DNA of 34,702 nt from an uncultured Sphingomonas sp. GTDB lineage: Bacteria; Pseudomonadota; Alphaproteobacteria; Sphingomonadales; Sphingomonadaceae. Shown here piece by piece: positions 15,648 through 24,113 of this stretch. Location of the stretch: contig CADCVY010000002.1 of the NCBI GenBank assembly GCA_902806275.1, forward strand, positions 1 through 34,702, written 5' to 3'. A model generated the notes under the pieces. That model saw only the letters and a list, made by a program, of their open reading frames with translations. It made no database searches and was not told where the DNA came from. The translations under genes and the position numbers were made by a program. How positions within the stretch are numbered: position 1 is the first letter of the stretch; each line of letters opens with the position of its first letter.

Positions 15648-18362
15648 ATGACCGAACTGCCGAAGACCTTCGAGCCGGGCGCCATCGAGGCCCGCTGGTA
15701 CCAGCATTGGGAAAGCCGCGGGCTGTTCCGCCCCGAGCGCCCGGACGCAAGCCCGTGGACCATCGTCAACCCGCCGCCCAACGTCACCGGCTCGCTCCAC
15801 ATCGGCCACGCGCTCGACAACACGCTGCAGGACATCATGACCCGCTACGAGCGGATGCGCGGCAAGGACGCCTTGTGGGTGGTCGGCACCGACCATGCCG
15901 GCATCGCCACCCAGATGGTGGTCGAGCGCCAGCTCGAAGAGCGGCAGGATAAGCGGACCAACTACGGCCGCGACGAGTTCGTCGCCAAGGTCTGGGAGTG
16001 GAAGGAAGAAAGCGGCGGCCAGATCACGCGCCAGCTCCGCCGCCTCGGCTGTTCGATGGACTGGTCGAACGAGCGCTTCACCATGGACGAGGGCTTCACC
16101 CGCGCCGTGCTCAAGGTGTTTGTCCAGCTTCACCGCGAAGGCCTGCTCTACCGCGACAAGCGGCTGGTGAACTGGGACCCCAAGTTCCAGTCGGCGATCA
16201 GCGACCTCGAGGTCGAGACCCGCGAGGTCCAGGGCAAGTTCTGGCACCTCCGCTATCCGCTGGCCGACGGCAGCGGGACGATCTCGGTAGCGACCACGCG
16301 GCCTGAAACCATGCTCGCTGACATGGCGGTCGCGGTGCACCCGGACGACGAGCGCTACCGCGACCTAGTCGGCAAGCAGGTGCGGCTGCCGATCGCCGGC
16401 CGGCTGATCCCGATCATCACCGACGAGCATGCCGATCCGGAGCTTGGATCAGGCGCGGTGAAGATCACGCCGGGCCATGATTTCAACGACTTCCAGGTCG
16501 GCAAGCGCGCCGGGTTCAAGCCGTCCGAGATGCTCAACATGCTCGATGTCCAAGCGCGGGTGGTGCAATGCGGTGGCATTCCGGACGAGCTGCTCGGGCT
16601 CGACCGCTTCGACGCCCGCAAGCGAGTGGTCGAACTGCTCGAAGCCGAAGGCGCGTTGGACCGGGTCGAGGACCGCCTGGTAGCTACCCCGCACGGCGAC
16701 CGCTCGGGCGTGGTGATCGAGCCGTGGCTGACCGACCAATGGTACGTCGACGCCGCGACGCTCGCCAAGCCGGCGATCAAGGCGGTGCGCTCGGGCGCGA
16801 TCAAGATCGTGCCGAAGACGTGGGAGAAGACGTGGTTCAACTGGCTGGAGAACATCCAGCCCTGGTGCGTCTCGCGCCAGCTATGGTGGGGGCACCGCAT
16901 CCCGGCGTGGTACGACGAGGACGGCCAGGTTTATGTCGCCGAAAGCAAGGACGAGGCTCGCGCGGCCGCAGGCGGCAAGCCCTTGCGTCAGGACGAGGAC
17001 GTCCTCGACACCTGGTTCAGCTCGGCCTTGTGGCCGTTCGCGACGATCGGCTGGCCCGAGCAGACGCAGGAGCTCAACCGCCACTACCCCAACGACCTGC
17101 TGATCTCCGGCTTCGACATCATCTTTTTCTGGGATGCGCGCATGGCGATGCAGGGCATCCACTTCATGGGGGAGGTGCCGTGGAAGACGCTCTACCTCCA
17201 CGGCCTGGTGCGCGATGCGGCTGGGCAGAAGATGTCCAAGTCCAAGGGCAACACCGTCGACCCGCTCGGGCTGATCGACCGCTACGGCGCCGACGCGCTG
17301 CGCTTCACGCTGGCGGCGATGGAGAGCCAGGGCCGCGACATCAAGCTCGATGAAAAGCGCGTCGAGGGCTACCGCAACTTCGCGACCAAGCTGTGGAACG
17401 CCGCGCGCTTTCTGCAGATGAATGGGGTCGGCGCCAGCGACAGCATCGCCGCGCCGGAGGCCAAGTTGCCGGTCAACCGCTGGATCATCGGCGAGGTGGT
17501 CGAAACGCTTGGCCGCCTCAACAAGGCGTTGGACGAGCTGCGCTTCGACGGCATGGCCGACGCCATTTACCACTTTGCCTGGGGCACCTTCTGCGACTGG
17601 TACGTGGAGTTGATCAAGGGAGAGCTTACCCCCGCAGCCGTTCGTCCTGAGCCTGTCGAAGGACTGTCCTCCTCTTCTTCTGGCGATCAGGAAGAAAGTG
17701 CAGTCCTTCGACAAGCTCAGGACGAACGGGTGGAGGAAACGAGAAAGGTGGCAGCCTGGGCGTTCGACCAGGTCCTGGTCATGCTCCACCCGTTCATGCC
17801 CTTCGTCACCGAGGAGCTGTGGAACGCGAGCGAACGCCCGTACGAGCTGATCGTCGCCAAATGGCCCAAGCCTGAAGCGCAGGCCGATGCCGGCGCCAAG
17901 GCGGAAATCGAATGGCTGATCCGCCTGGTCAGCGAAGTCCGGTCGGCCCGCACCGAGCTGAACGTGCCTCCCTCGGCCAAGCTGCACCTGTTCGCCACCG
18001 ATGCAGGCGACGAGATTGCAGCGCGGCTGGACCGGCAGTTTGCAACGGTGTCGCGCCTGGCGCGGCTTGAATCCATTCAGCTGTCGGCGTTTCCTGGCAC
18101 CGGCGCCGCGCAGGTCGTCGTCGATGGCGTGACCTATGCTTTGCCGCTTGAAGGCGTCATCGATCTTGCTGCCGAGCGCGACCGCCTCGCCAAGGGGATC
18201 GCTGCGGCGGAGAAGGAGCGGGACAGTCTCGCCGGACGGCTGTCCAACCCGAACTTCACGGAGCGGGCCAAGCCCGAAGCGGTGGAAAAGGCTCGCGCCG
18301 ACCATGGGGCGAAATCGGCCGAGGCCGAGCGGCTGCGAGCGGCGCTGGAGCGCTTGGGATAG
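15648..18362 (+). CDS. valS: Valyl-tRNA synthetase
   Basis: The 904-residue enzyme charges tRNA-Val. It has the class I HIGH motif at residues 51-54 ([12 protein letters not shown]), the editing domain with [17 protein letters not shown], the KMSKS motif at 528-532 ([16 protein letters not shown]), the anticodon-binding domain ([14 protein letters not shown]) and a C-terminal coiled coil (about 845-904, [20 protein letters not shown]). I start it at ATG 15648 ([17 protein letters not shown]); the frame is open to 15558 but that stretch only translates the upstream repeat. Residues about 664-694 (VRPEPVEG...LRQAQDER) are encoded by a palindromic repeat inserted in frame in the loop after [11 protein letters not shown], where other ValRS have a short connector. 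Confidence 0.97.
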   Translation: MTELPKTFEPGAIEARWYQHWESRGLFRPERPDASPWTIVNPPPNVTGSLHIGHALDNTLQDIMTRYERMRGKDALWVVGTDHAGIATQMVVERQLEERQDKRTNYGRDEFVAKVWEWKEESGGQITRQLRRLGCSMDWSNERFTMDEGFTRAVLKVFVQLHREGLLYRDKRLVNWDPKFQSAISDLEVETREVQGKFWHLRYPLADGSGTISVATTRPETMLADMAVAVHPDDERYRDLVGKQVRLPIAGRLIPIITDEHADPELGSGAVKITPGHDFNDFQVGKRAGFKPSEMLNMLDVQARVVQCGGIPDELLGLDRFDARKRVVELLEAEGALDRVEDRLVATPHGDRSGVVIEPWLTDQWYVDAATLAKPAIKAVRSGAIKIVPKTWEKTWFNWLENIQPWCVSRQLWWGHRIPAWYDEDGQVYVAESKDEARAAAGGKPLRQDEDVLDTWFSSALWPFATIGWPEQTQELNRHYPNDLLISGFDIIFFWDARMAMQGIHFMGEVPWKTLYLHGLVRDAAGQKMSKSKGNTVDPLGLIDRYGADALRFTLAAMESQGRDIKLDEKRVEGYRNFATKLWNAARFLQMNGVGASDSIAAPEAKLPVNRWIIGEVVETLGRLNKALDELRFDGMADAIYHFAWGTFCDWYVELIKGELTPAAVRPEPVEGLSSSSSGDQEESAVLRQAQDERVEETRKVAAWAFDQVLVMLHPFMPFVTEELWNASERPYELIVAKWPKPEAQADAGAKAEIEWLIRLVSEVRSARTELNVPPSAKLHLFATDAGDEIAARLDRQFATVSRLARLESIQLSAFPGTGAAQVVVDGVTYALPLEGVIDLAAERDRLAKGIAAAEKERDSLAGRLSNPNFTERAKPEAVEKARADHGAKSAEAERLRAALERLG
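17638..17729. repeat. Palindromic repeat inserted in frame within valS
   Basis: Two 29-bp arms, 17638-17666 and 17701-17729, are inverted copies with a single mismatch. Both contain CGTTCGTCCTGAGC and TGTCGAAGGACTG or their complements. The 34-bp centre is Ser/Glu-coding and partly paired (TTCTTC/GAAGAA). The element adds about 31 residues without breaking the frame. Its ends match the intergenic repeat class at 13115-13233. Confidence 0.9.
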
Positions 18363-18364
18363 TG

Positions 18365-18440
18365 TTCCCCGGCGTAGGCCGGGTCCGGGAGCGCGTAAGC
18401 GCTGCTTCGCATCGCCCTAAGCCCCGGCCCGCGCCGGGGA
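18365..18440. repeat. GC-rich palindromic repeat between valS and the lipid kinase; possible bidirectional terminator
   Basis: The left arm (TCCCCGGCGTAGGCCGGGTC, 18366-18385) pairs with the right arm (GCCCCGGCCCGCGCCGGGGA, 18421-18440). CCCCGGC-CCGC-GCCGGGG (18422-18439) is a strong hairpin on its own, and AGCGC-GTAA-GCGCT lies in the middle. It occupies nearly the whole 79-bp gap between two convergent genes. A terminator role is plausible, but no T-run follows. Confidence 0.65.
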
Positions 18441-18441
18441 G

Positions 18442-19338
18442 CTAGCTAGTGCGCGGCGCCGCCACCGTCACCGCGTCCGGGATCACGCTGACCTCGAACG
18501 GCGTTTCCGGGCCCAGCTCGCCGTCGATCGACACCCGCATCCGCGGCCTGGTGGTCACCCGCATCTTGGTCCCGTGAAACTCGCGCACCGTGCCCTTGCG
18601 CGCCTCCAGCTTGGCGGCGCTGGCAAAATAGCTCCAGCCAAGGCCGAACACGCTGCGGCCCTGAACCGCCTGGATCACGACTTCGCCGCTGTGCAGGTCG
18701 GCGCTTTCGATCAGCTCCATGCCGCCGTGGAAGCGGCCGTTGGCGATCCGCGCTTCAGTCGCCCATAGGCGATGGGTGCCGCGCTCGTCTTCGATCTTGA
18801 GGCGGAACGCCTTGAAGCTCGCCGCCGACCAGCCGGCCCACAGCAGATAACCCGTGCGGCCGAGCAGCTTCTTCAAGCTCTGCGGCACGGTCTCCGCCAC
18901 CACCGGCGCCAGGCCTAGCGCCGCGTTGTTGAGGAAATAATCGCCGTTGATCGCGGCCAGATCGACCTTGCGCGGCTCGCCATGGGCAATCACGTCGATG
19001 GCGCCGTCGAGGTCGAGTGGAAAGTCGAGCGTGCGGGCGAAGCTGTTCGCCGTGCCGAGTGGAAGGAAAGCGAATACGGTGTTCGTTCCCAGGAAATAAT
19101 CGATGGTCTCGGACAAAGTCCCGTCGCCCCCGCCGACGATCACCATCGGCGCGCGGTCAATGGCGGCGCTGACTTCGCCGGCAAGCGTCTCCGGCTCGTC
19201 GATCGCGCGCGCGTCGATGAGCTCGACGCCGGCCATCTCGAGCTTGGCGCGCGCTTCGTCGAACGCCTCGGCGCCGCGGCGGCTGGCGGTGTTGACGATC
19301 AGGATCGCCTGACGGGGAAGTTTCTCGCGCACGCTCAC
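18442..19338 (-). CDS. Diacylglycerol/lipid kinase family protein
   Basis: The 298-residue protein belongs to the DagK_cat/YegS-like lipid kinases: ILIVNTASRRG near the N-terminus, the nucleotide motif VIVGGGDGTLSETI (about 67-80), then FLPLGTANSFARTLDFP, and a C-terminal beta-rich domain with VSIDGELGPETPFEV. It should phosphorylate diacylglycerol or a related lipid at the inner face of the membrane, using ATP. The start codon is GTG with no clear Shine-Dalgarno. It is convergent with valS across a palindromic repeat and divergent from hemB, 73 bp away. The lipid substrate is unknown. Confidence 0.9.
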   Translation of the reverse strand: MSVREKLPRQAILIVNTASRRGAEAFDEARAKLEMAGVELIDARAIDEPETLAGEVSAAIDRAPMVIVGGGDGTLSETIDYFLGTNTVFAFLPLGTANSFARTLDFPLDLDGAIDVIAHGEPRKVDLAAINGDYFLNNAALGLAPVVAETVPQSLKKLLGRTGYLLWAGWSAASFKAFRLKIEDERGTHRLWATEARIANGRFHGGMELIESADLHSGEVVIQAVQGRSVFGLGWSYFASAAKLEARKGTVREFHGTKMRVTTRPRMRVSIDGELGPETPFEVSVIPDAVTVAAPRTS

Positions 19339-19368
19339 TTAGCGGTGGGTAGCAACAAGAGTTCCGGT

Positions 19369-19396
19369 CGTCTCGACTTCGCTTGACACGAACGGG
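19369..19396. repeat. Single arm of a sphingomonad-type repeat upstream of hemB
   Basis: CGTCTCGACTTCGC followed by TTGACACGAACGGG resembles one arm of the class seen in valS (which ends in GACGAACGG). The opposite arm is absent, so this looks like a degraded copy. It contains a TTGACA that mimics a -35 box. Confidence 0.5.
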
Positions 19397-19411
19397 TAAG
19401 GCGAGGGCGAA

Positions 19412-20404
19412 ATGACCGCCTCCTTTCCCGCCCTCCGCATGCGCCGCGGCCGCTCCGCCCCATGGATGCGCGAGATGCTGGCCGAGCACCGGCTGCACCC
19501 GAGCGACCTCATCTGGCCATTGTTCATCTGCGACGGCGCGGGTTGCGAGGAGCCGATCCGATCGCTTCCGGGGGTGAGCCGGTGGACGGTCGACCGGCTC
19601 GGCCAGCGGGCGCGGCTGGCGGTGGACGCGGGGATCCCGTGCGTGGCGCTGTTCCCGAACACGCCGCAGGGCCTCCGCACCGAGGATGCACGCGAGGCGC
19701 TGAACCGCGAGAACCTGATCTGCTCGGGCATCAAGGCGATCAAGGACGCGGTGCCGAACATCGGCGTGCTGACCGACGTCGCGCTCGACCTCTATACCAG
19801 CCACGGCCACGACGGACTGACCGAAGACGATGGCCAGGTCGTCAACGATCATACGGTCGAAATCCTCGCGCACCAGGCGCTGGTCCAGGCCGAAGCCGGG
19901 GCCGACATCGTCGCCCCGTCCGACATGATGGACGGCCGCGTCGCGGCGATCCGCGATGCCTTGGAAGGCGAGGGCCACCAGCATGTCGCAATCATGGCCT
20001 ATGCCGCCAAATATGCCTCGGCATTCTACGGCCCGTTCCGCGATGCGGTGGGCTCGTCCGGGCGCCTGAAGGGCGACAAGCGCGGCTATCAGATGAACCC
20101 GGCCAACGTCGACGAAGCCCTGCGCGAGGTCGAACTCGACCTTGCGGAGGGCGCCGACATGGTGATGGTCAAGCCCGGCCTGCCCTACCTCGACGTGCTG
20201 GCCCGCGTGAAGGACGCGTTCGGCGTTCCGACCTTCGCCTACCAGGTGAGCGGCGAATATGCGATGATCGAGGCCGCCGCGGCCGCGGGTGCAGGGGACC
20301 GCGACGCCCTGATGCTGGAGACGTTGCTGGCCTTCAAACGCGGCGGCGCGACGGGGGTGCTCAGTTACCACGCACTCGACGCTGCCCGGCTGATCAATGG
20401 TTGA
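19412..20404 (+). CDS. hemB: Delta-aminolevulinic acid dehydratase (porphobilinogen synthase)
   Basis: This 330-residue enzyme condenses two 5-aminolevulinate molecules to porphobilinogen in haem synthesis. The two Schiff-base lysines are Lys200 in MAYAAKYAS and Lys254 in MVMVKPGLPY. The segment DVALDLYTSHGHDG replaces the cysteine-rich zinc site of other HemBs, so this is the zinc-independent, magnesium-responsive type common in alphaproteobacteria. Other family blocks present are DLIWPLFI, PGVSRW, SDMMDGRV and YQVSGEYAMI. A GCGAGG element lies just upstream of the ATG. The stop overlaps the GNAT start by 8 bp, indicating coupling. Confidence 0.97.
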   Translation: MTASFPALRMRRGRSAPWMREMLAEHRLHPSDLIWPLFICDGAGCEEPIRSLPGVSRWTVDRLGQRARLAVDAGIPCVALFPNTPQGLRTEDAREALNRENLICSGIKAIKDAVPNIGVLTDVALDLYTSHGHDGLTEDDGQVVNDHTVEILAHQALVQAEAGADIVAPSDMMDGRVAAIRDALEGEGHQHVAIMAYAAKYASAFYGPFRDAVGSSGRLKGDKRGYQMNPANVDEALREVELDLAEGADMVMVKPGLPYLDVLARVKDAFGVPTFAYQVSGEYAMIEAAAAAGAGDRDALMLETLLAFKRGGATGVLSYHALDAARLING

Positions 20405-20966
20405 GGTCGCCGCCCAAACCGCGCGGCTGCTGCTGCGCACCTGGACCGACGCCGACAAGGCCGAGTTCACCCGCTTCACCAATACGCCCGCGGTGATGCG
20501 CTGGCTGGGCGGAGTCCAGGACGCCGAGTCGATGGCGGCTGCGTTCGAGCGCATCGACGGCTATCAGCGCGACTTCGGCCACACCCTGTGGGCTGTCGAG
20601 CGCAAGGCCGACCGCGCGCTCCTCGGCTTCTGCGGGCTCAAGCGCGTCAACTCGCCGGGCGCGGGCGATCTGACTGGCGATTTCGAGGTCGGCTGGCGGC
20701 TTCGCGAGGACGCGTGGGGGCAGGGCTTCGCCAAGGAAGCAGCGATCGCCAGCCTCGACCTCGCCTTCGGCCGCTTCGCAGCGCCCCACGTCGTCGCCTT
20801 GACGGTCGCCGGCAACGCCGACAGCCACGGATTGATGAAGCGGCTCGGCATGCGCCGGCGAGCGGACCTGGATTTCCAAGACAGCCGCTTCGGGCCGGAG
20901 CTCAACCCGACGATCATCTATCGCATCGATGCCGCGGCTTGGGCGGAAGCGCGACCCGCTACGTAA
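20397..20966 (+). CDS. GNAT-family N-acetyltransferase (RimJ/RimL-like)
   Basis: The 189-residue protein has the RimJ/RimL-type GNAT pattern: TARLLLRTWTDADKAEF, an acceptor-side segment LGFCGLKRV, FEVGWRLREDAWGQGFAKEA (the acetyl-CoA loop, about residues 97-116) and NADSHGLMKRLGM. It should transfer acetyl groups from acetyl-CoA to a protein N-terminus or small molecule; the substrate cannot be read. Its ATG lies within the last codons of hemB (8-bp overlap), so it is probably cotranslated. Its stop overlaps the convergent TSUP gene by 8 bp. Confidence 0.9.
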   Translation: MVEVAAQTARLLLRTWTDADKAEFTRFTNTPAVMRWLGGVQDAESMAAAFERIDGYQRDFGHTLWAVERKADRALLGFCGLKRVNSPGAGDLTGDFEVGWRLREDAWGQGFAKEAAIASLDLAFGRFAAPHVVALTVAGNADSHGLMKRLGMRRRADLDFQDSRFGPELNPTIIYRIDAAAWAEARPAT

Positions 20967-21825
20967 GGGCCCGGTAAAGGCCGTAGAGGCTGGTCGTTGT
21001 CACCAGCGCACCGACAAAGGTCAGCAGGATGTCGGGATTGACGCGCTTGGCGATCATCGCGCCGAACGGCGCGGCGAGCACCCCGCCGATCAGCAGCCCA
21101 AGAGTTGCGATCGTGAACGCTTCCCAGCCGAGCGCGGCGATAAAGGTCACCGAGATCGTCACGGTCAAAAAGAACTCGGCGGTGTTGACGGTGCCGATCG
21201 TCTTGCGCGGATTGCTGCCCTGCACGAGCAAGTTGGAAGTGACGATGGCGCCCCAGCCGCCGCCGCCGGCCGCATCGAGGAAGCCGCCGACCAGGCCGAG
21301 GGGCGCCACCACCTTCGGCTGCCGCTCGGTATGCCGGTGCATGAGGCCGCGGTAGAACAGGTACAGGCCGAGCGCCGTCAGATAGGCAAGCACGATCGGC
21401 TTGGCGACGTCGGCATCGATCTGCGTCAGCACATAGGCGCCCAACACGCCGCCGATCACGCCGGGGATGACGATCCGCATGAACAGCGCCCAGTCGACGT
21501 TGCGGTGCGCCACGTGGCTGATGCCCGACACCGCGGTGGTGAACGTCTCGGCCGTGTGCACCCCGGCCGAGGCGGCGGCCGGCGGCACGCCCATGCTGAT
21601 CAGGAGCGTGCTTGAAATTTGGCCGTAGGCCATGCCGAGCGCGCCGTCGACCAGCTGCGCCGCGAAGCCGATGAGCATGAAGGGAATCAAGACCGACGGG
21701 TCGGCCAATATCGACGGGAAGATGGTGTGCTCCAGCCCTGTTAAGTGGCGGAGACTTGCCGGAGCATCGCTCCTTCGGCAAGTGGCGACACGCCCGCGCC
21801 AGGCAAGTCGTCTGGTATTTGCCAT
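20959..21825 (-). CDS. TSUP-family (TauE/SafE) membrane exporter
   Basis: This is a TauE/SafE family membrane protein with about eight hydrophobic segments. The first repeat carries IGFAAQLVDGALGMAYGQIS and the second LVGGFLDAAGGGGWGAIVTS, as expected for this duplicated fold. Members move sulfite, organosulfonates or other anions; divergence from cysE hints at sulfur metabolism. The ATG at 21825 (behind GGAG) gives 288 residues, but residues 1-30 are Arg-rich and unlike the family, and they span an inverted repeat. Homology seems to begin at LEHTIFPSILADP, where only CTG (21735) or TTG (21708) could start. The start is therefore uncertain; the gene itself is not. Confidence 0.85.
   Translation of the reverse strand: MANTRRLAWRGRVATCRRSDAPASLRHLTGLEHTIFPSILADPSVLIPFMLIGFAAQLVDGALGMAYGQISSTLLISMGVPPAAASAGVHTAETFTTAVSGISHVAHRNVDWALFMRIVIPGVIGGVLGAYVLTQIDADVAKPIVLAYLTALGLYLFYRGLMHRHTERQPKVVAPLGLVGGFLDAAGGGGWGAIVTSNLLVQGSNPRKTIGTVNTAEFFLTVTISVTFIAALGWEAFTIATLGLLIGGVLAAPFGAMIAKRVNPDILLTFVGALVTTTSLYGLYRALT
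21754..21783. promoter_or_regulatory. Inverted repeat near the TSUP 5' end
   Basis: ACTTGCCG (21754-21761) and CGGCAAGT (21776-21783) are perfect 8-bp arms, with a further AGC/GCT pairing inside. It lies between the possible TSUP starts at 21825 and 21735, in the TSUP-cysE region. It may be an operator or a leader hairpin if the shorter TSUP start is real. No known riboswitch is recognised. Confidence 0.45.
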
Positions 21826-21868
21826 TCTCCAGACCTAAATTGCCGCTGTTATTCGCAAAGGTGCCGGC

Positions 21869-22570
21869 TTGAAGTCTGGTCTGATCGGCTTTCTGGAATC
21901 GGTGAAATCCCGCGATCCGGCGGCGCGCTCCCGCTGGGACGTGCTGTTCTATCCGGGCGTGTGGGCGGTCGGCCTGCACCGGGTCGCGCATTGGCTCTGG
22001 GAGGGGCGGCTGTTCTTCATCGCCCGGCTGGTCAACCATCTGGCGCGGTTCCTGACGGGCATCGACATTCACCCGGGCGCCAGGATCGGCAAGCGCTTCT
22101 TTCTCGATCACGGCTTCAGCGTCATCGGCGAAAGCGCGGAGATCGGCGACGACGTCACCATTTACCAGCATGTCACTCTGGGCGGCACCAACCCGACCAC
22201 CGGCATCGGCGGCAAGCGTCACCCGACCTTGCGCAACGGCGTGGTGATCGGCTCTGGCGCCCAGGTGCTGGGCCCGATCGAGGTCGGGGAGGGCGCCAAG
22301 GTGGGCGCCAATTCGGTGGTCACCAAGGATGTCGCGCCGGCCTCGACCGTGGTCGGCATCCCCGCCCGTCCGGTGCCTGTAGACACTGTGCACTACAGCC
22401 CCGGCTTCGTCCCTTACGGTACCCCGTGCGCCGAGGATGTGGATCCGGTCCGCGCCCGGCTCGCCGAGCTGGAACAGGAGCTTGAGCAGCTGCGCAAGGA
22501 GGTGGCGGTGCTAAAAACCGCCCGCCGCGGGCAGGGGGTCGAGCCGCAGCCGAAGGTCAAGAGCGCTTGA
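21869..22570 (+). CDS. cysE: Serine O-acetyltransferase
   Basis: The 233-residue enzyme acetylates serine with acetyl-CoA, the first step of cysteine synthesis. After an N-terminal helical segment (RDPAARSRWDVLFYPGVWA, AHWLWEGRLFFIARL) it shows a left-handed beta-helix of hexapeptide repeats from about residue 66 (DIHPGARIGKRFFLDHG, VIGESAEIGDDVTIYQHVTL, GAKVGANSVVTKDV), with the His of DHG as the expected base. Residues about 195-215 form a short coiled coil. It starts at TTG 21869 behind AAAGG. Its TGA overlaps the DUF2794 start by 4 bp. It is divergent from the TSUP gene. Confidence 0.94.
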   Translation: MKSGLIGFLESVKSRDPAARSRWDVLFYPGVWAVGLHRVAHWLWEGRLFFIARLVNHLARFLTGIDIHPGARIGKRFFLDHGFSVIGESAEIGDDVTIYQHVTLGGTNPTTGIGGKRHPTLRNGVVIGSGAQVLGPIEVGEGAKVGANSVVTKDVAPASTVVGIPARPVPVDTVHYSPGFVPYGTPCAEDVDPVRARLAELEQELEQLRKEVAVLKTARRGQGVEPQPKVKSA

Positions 22571-22911
22571 GCGTCATCGCGCCGTTCCCCGGCGCCTGGG
22601 ACCGGCGCCCGGTTGCCACCTTCGACCGCAAGGAACTGACCCGCATTCTCGACCTCTACGGCCGGATGGTCGCGGCGGGGCACTGGCGGGATTATGCGCT
22701 GCGGATCGATGACCCCGAAGTCGCGATCTTCGCCGCCTACCGCCGCCACTCGGAGCGGCCCGAGATCCGGATCGAGAAACGCCCGGCGCTGCGGACGAAG
22801 CAGGGGGCATTCGCGCTGATCGGCGAGCATGGCGCTGTGCTCAAGCGGGGCCATGAGCTTGGGCCCGTGCTGGCCCCGCTGGAGCGCCGGCTTATGCGGC
22901 TGGTTGGCTAG
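22567..22911 (+). CDS. DUF2794 family protein
   Basis: The 114-residue protein matches the alphaproteobacterial DUF2794 family: FDRKELTRILDLYGRMVAAG, HWRDYALRIDDPEVAIFAAYRR, then IEKRPALRTKQGAFALIG and AVLKRGHELGPVLAPLERR. Its function is not known. It starts at TTG 22567 overlapping the cysE stop (TTGA), so it is translationally coupled to cysE. Its last 20 bp overlap the convergent DUF2157 gene. Confidence 0.88.
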   Translation: MSVIAPFPGAWDRRPVATFDRKELTRILDLYGRMVAAGHWRDYALRIDDPEVAIFAAYRRHSERPEIRIEKRPALRTKQGAFALIGEHGAVLKRGHELGPVLAPLERRLMRLVG

Positions 22912-24007
22912 CAGCCAGCGAGGCTGAGCGGCCCACGACCGGCAGCCGCGCCCGCAAGCCCCCGGGCAGCGGGCGGACGATCGCCGCGCGGGCCTGGTGC
23001 CAGAAGGCGGACAGCAGAAGCAGCGCCGAGCCGATCACCAGCGCCGTCAGCGCGACATTAAGCTCGACAGCGCCGAACCGCTTCAACAGGTCGGACATCG
23101 CCCACAGCACGTAGGCCAGCGACGACACCAGCAAGGCACGGCGGTCGATCGCTAGGGCGGTTAGGCCAAGCGCAACGTAAAGCAGGACCACGACCGCGCC
23201 TTCGACGAGGCTTGCGTTGCCGTCGGTCAGGCCGAGCAGGGTGAAGACCGGGTGCACGATCATCGGCGCTGCCAGCAGGTGTAGCCAGAAGGCGACGTCC
23301 GAGCGCCGGGTCAGCCGCTCGCGGTCGCTGCTGTCCCACCACATGGCGAACAGGAACATGCCGATGCCGAGCACCAGCACGATGGAGAGGAAGATCGGCC
23401 GCAGTTTCTCGCCGGCGTCCCCGACGACGCTAAGCACAACCCCCAGAACGATGCCCGCGACGGCCCCGGCGCCGGCGGCAACGGTGATCGGAACGCGGAA
23501 GCGGCGCCAGTGCAGCCAGGCGGCCCCGGCGGCGATCGCCGCGGCCACCGCGCCGAGGATACCGCCAAGCTGGGCATTGTTGTTGAGCTGCTCGTCGCCG
23601 ACGATCTGGGCAAGGATCATCGCACTGGCCGCGAAAACGCCGCCGACGAAGCCGAGCAGCAGGATGATCGACGGCAGCGCCATGCGCCGCTTAGCCGTAA
23701 AGAACAGCGCCAGCGCCCACGACGCAGCGGCGACCGCAAGCGGGCCGAGGAACGATGGGCCTTCCCCCTCCATGTCGAGGCCGAGCGCGGAGCCGGCGCG
23801 ATGACCGATCCAGGCGAGCGCGAACAGCAGGATCACCGCGGCGATCGACACGAAGATGTCGTTGAAGCCGGTCAGCAGCCGGAACTGCTCCTCGTCGGGG
23901 ATGACCGTCGAGCGCTGGCTCTCGACATGCGCACGCAAGGCGTCGGCCGCTTGCGGCGTGATCGCGCCCGCGGCGACGGCGTCGTCGAGCTCTTGTTGGC
24001 TGTACAT
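22892..24007 (-). CDS. DUF2157-domain membrane protein
   Basis: Starting at ATG 24007, behind a strong GGAGGG, the protein has 371 residues. The N-terminal ~60 residues are soluble and helical (MYSQQELDDAVAAGAITPQAADALRAHV, typical of DUF2157). They are followed by roughly ten membrane segments, for example VSIAAVILLFALAWIG, PSIILLLGFVGGVFAAS, ITVAAGAGAVAGIVLGVV and LNVALTALVIGSALLLLSAF. Function is unknown. The frame stays open upstream to 24121, but the Shine-Dalgarno and the family start favour 24007. An inverted repeat at 24037-24056 lies 30 bp upstream. Confidence 0.87.
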   Translation of the reverse strand: MYSQQELDDAVAAGAITPQAADALRAHVESQRSTVIPDEEQFRLLTGFNDIFVSIAAVILLFALAWIGHRAGSALGLDMEGEGPSFLGPLAVAAASWALALFFTAKRRMALPSIILLLGFVGGVFAASAMILAQIVGDEQLNNNAQLGGILGAVAAAIAAGAAWLHWRRFRVPITVAAGAGAVAGIVLGVVLSVVGDAGEKLRPIFLSIVLVLGIGMFLFAMWWDSSDRERLTRRSDVAFWLHLLAAPMIVHPVFTLLGLTDGNASLVEGAVVVLLYVALGLTALAIDRRALLVSSLAYVLWAMSDLLKRFGAVELNVALTALVIGSALLLLSAFWHQARAAIVRPLPGGLRARLPVVGRSASLAASQPAA

Positions 24008-24036
24008 CGGGCTGCCCTCCAGGAAAGTGCCACTTG

Positions 24037-24056
24037 CGTAACGAAGGTGTGTTACG
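24037..24056. promoter_or_regulatory. CGTAAC/GTTACG inverted repeat, candidate operator
   Basis: CGTAAC (24037-24042) and GTTACG (24051-24056) are perfect 6-bp arms with an 8-bp spacer, in the 106-bp gap between the divergent DUF2157 and SRAP genes. The shape suits a dimeric repressor. No LexA-like GTTC-N7-GTTC box is seen for the SRAP gene. Confidence 0.4.
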
Positions 24057-24113
24057 TAGTCAATACAGCAGTGCGGTTGACGAGCAGCGCTGGGCACTCG
24101 AAGGCGACAGCGG

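Noticed and set aside
16881-18305. Long antisense open frame (474 codons) opposite valS
   Set aside because: It mirrors the high GC codon bias of valS, crosses the palindromic insert and has no family features.
19383-19388. TTGACA as a -35 box for hemB
   Set aside because: It lies in a repeat arm only 24 bp before the ATG, so a -10 box would overlap the start codon.
24077-24113. LexA-controlled promoter for the SRAP gene
   Set aside because: No GTTC-N7-GTTC box is present; the TTGACG at 24077 has no convincing -10 partner.
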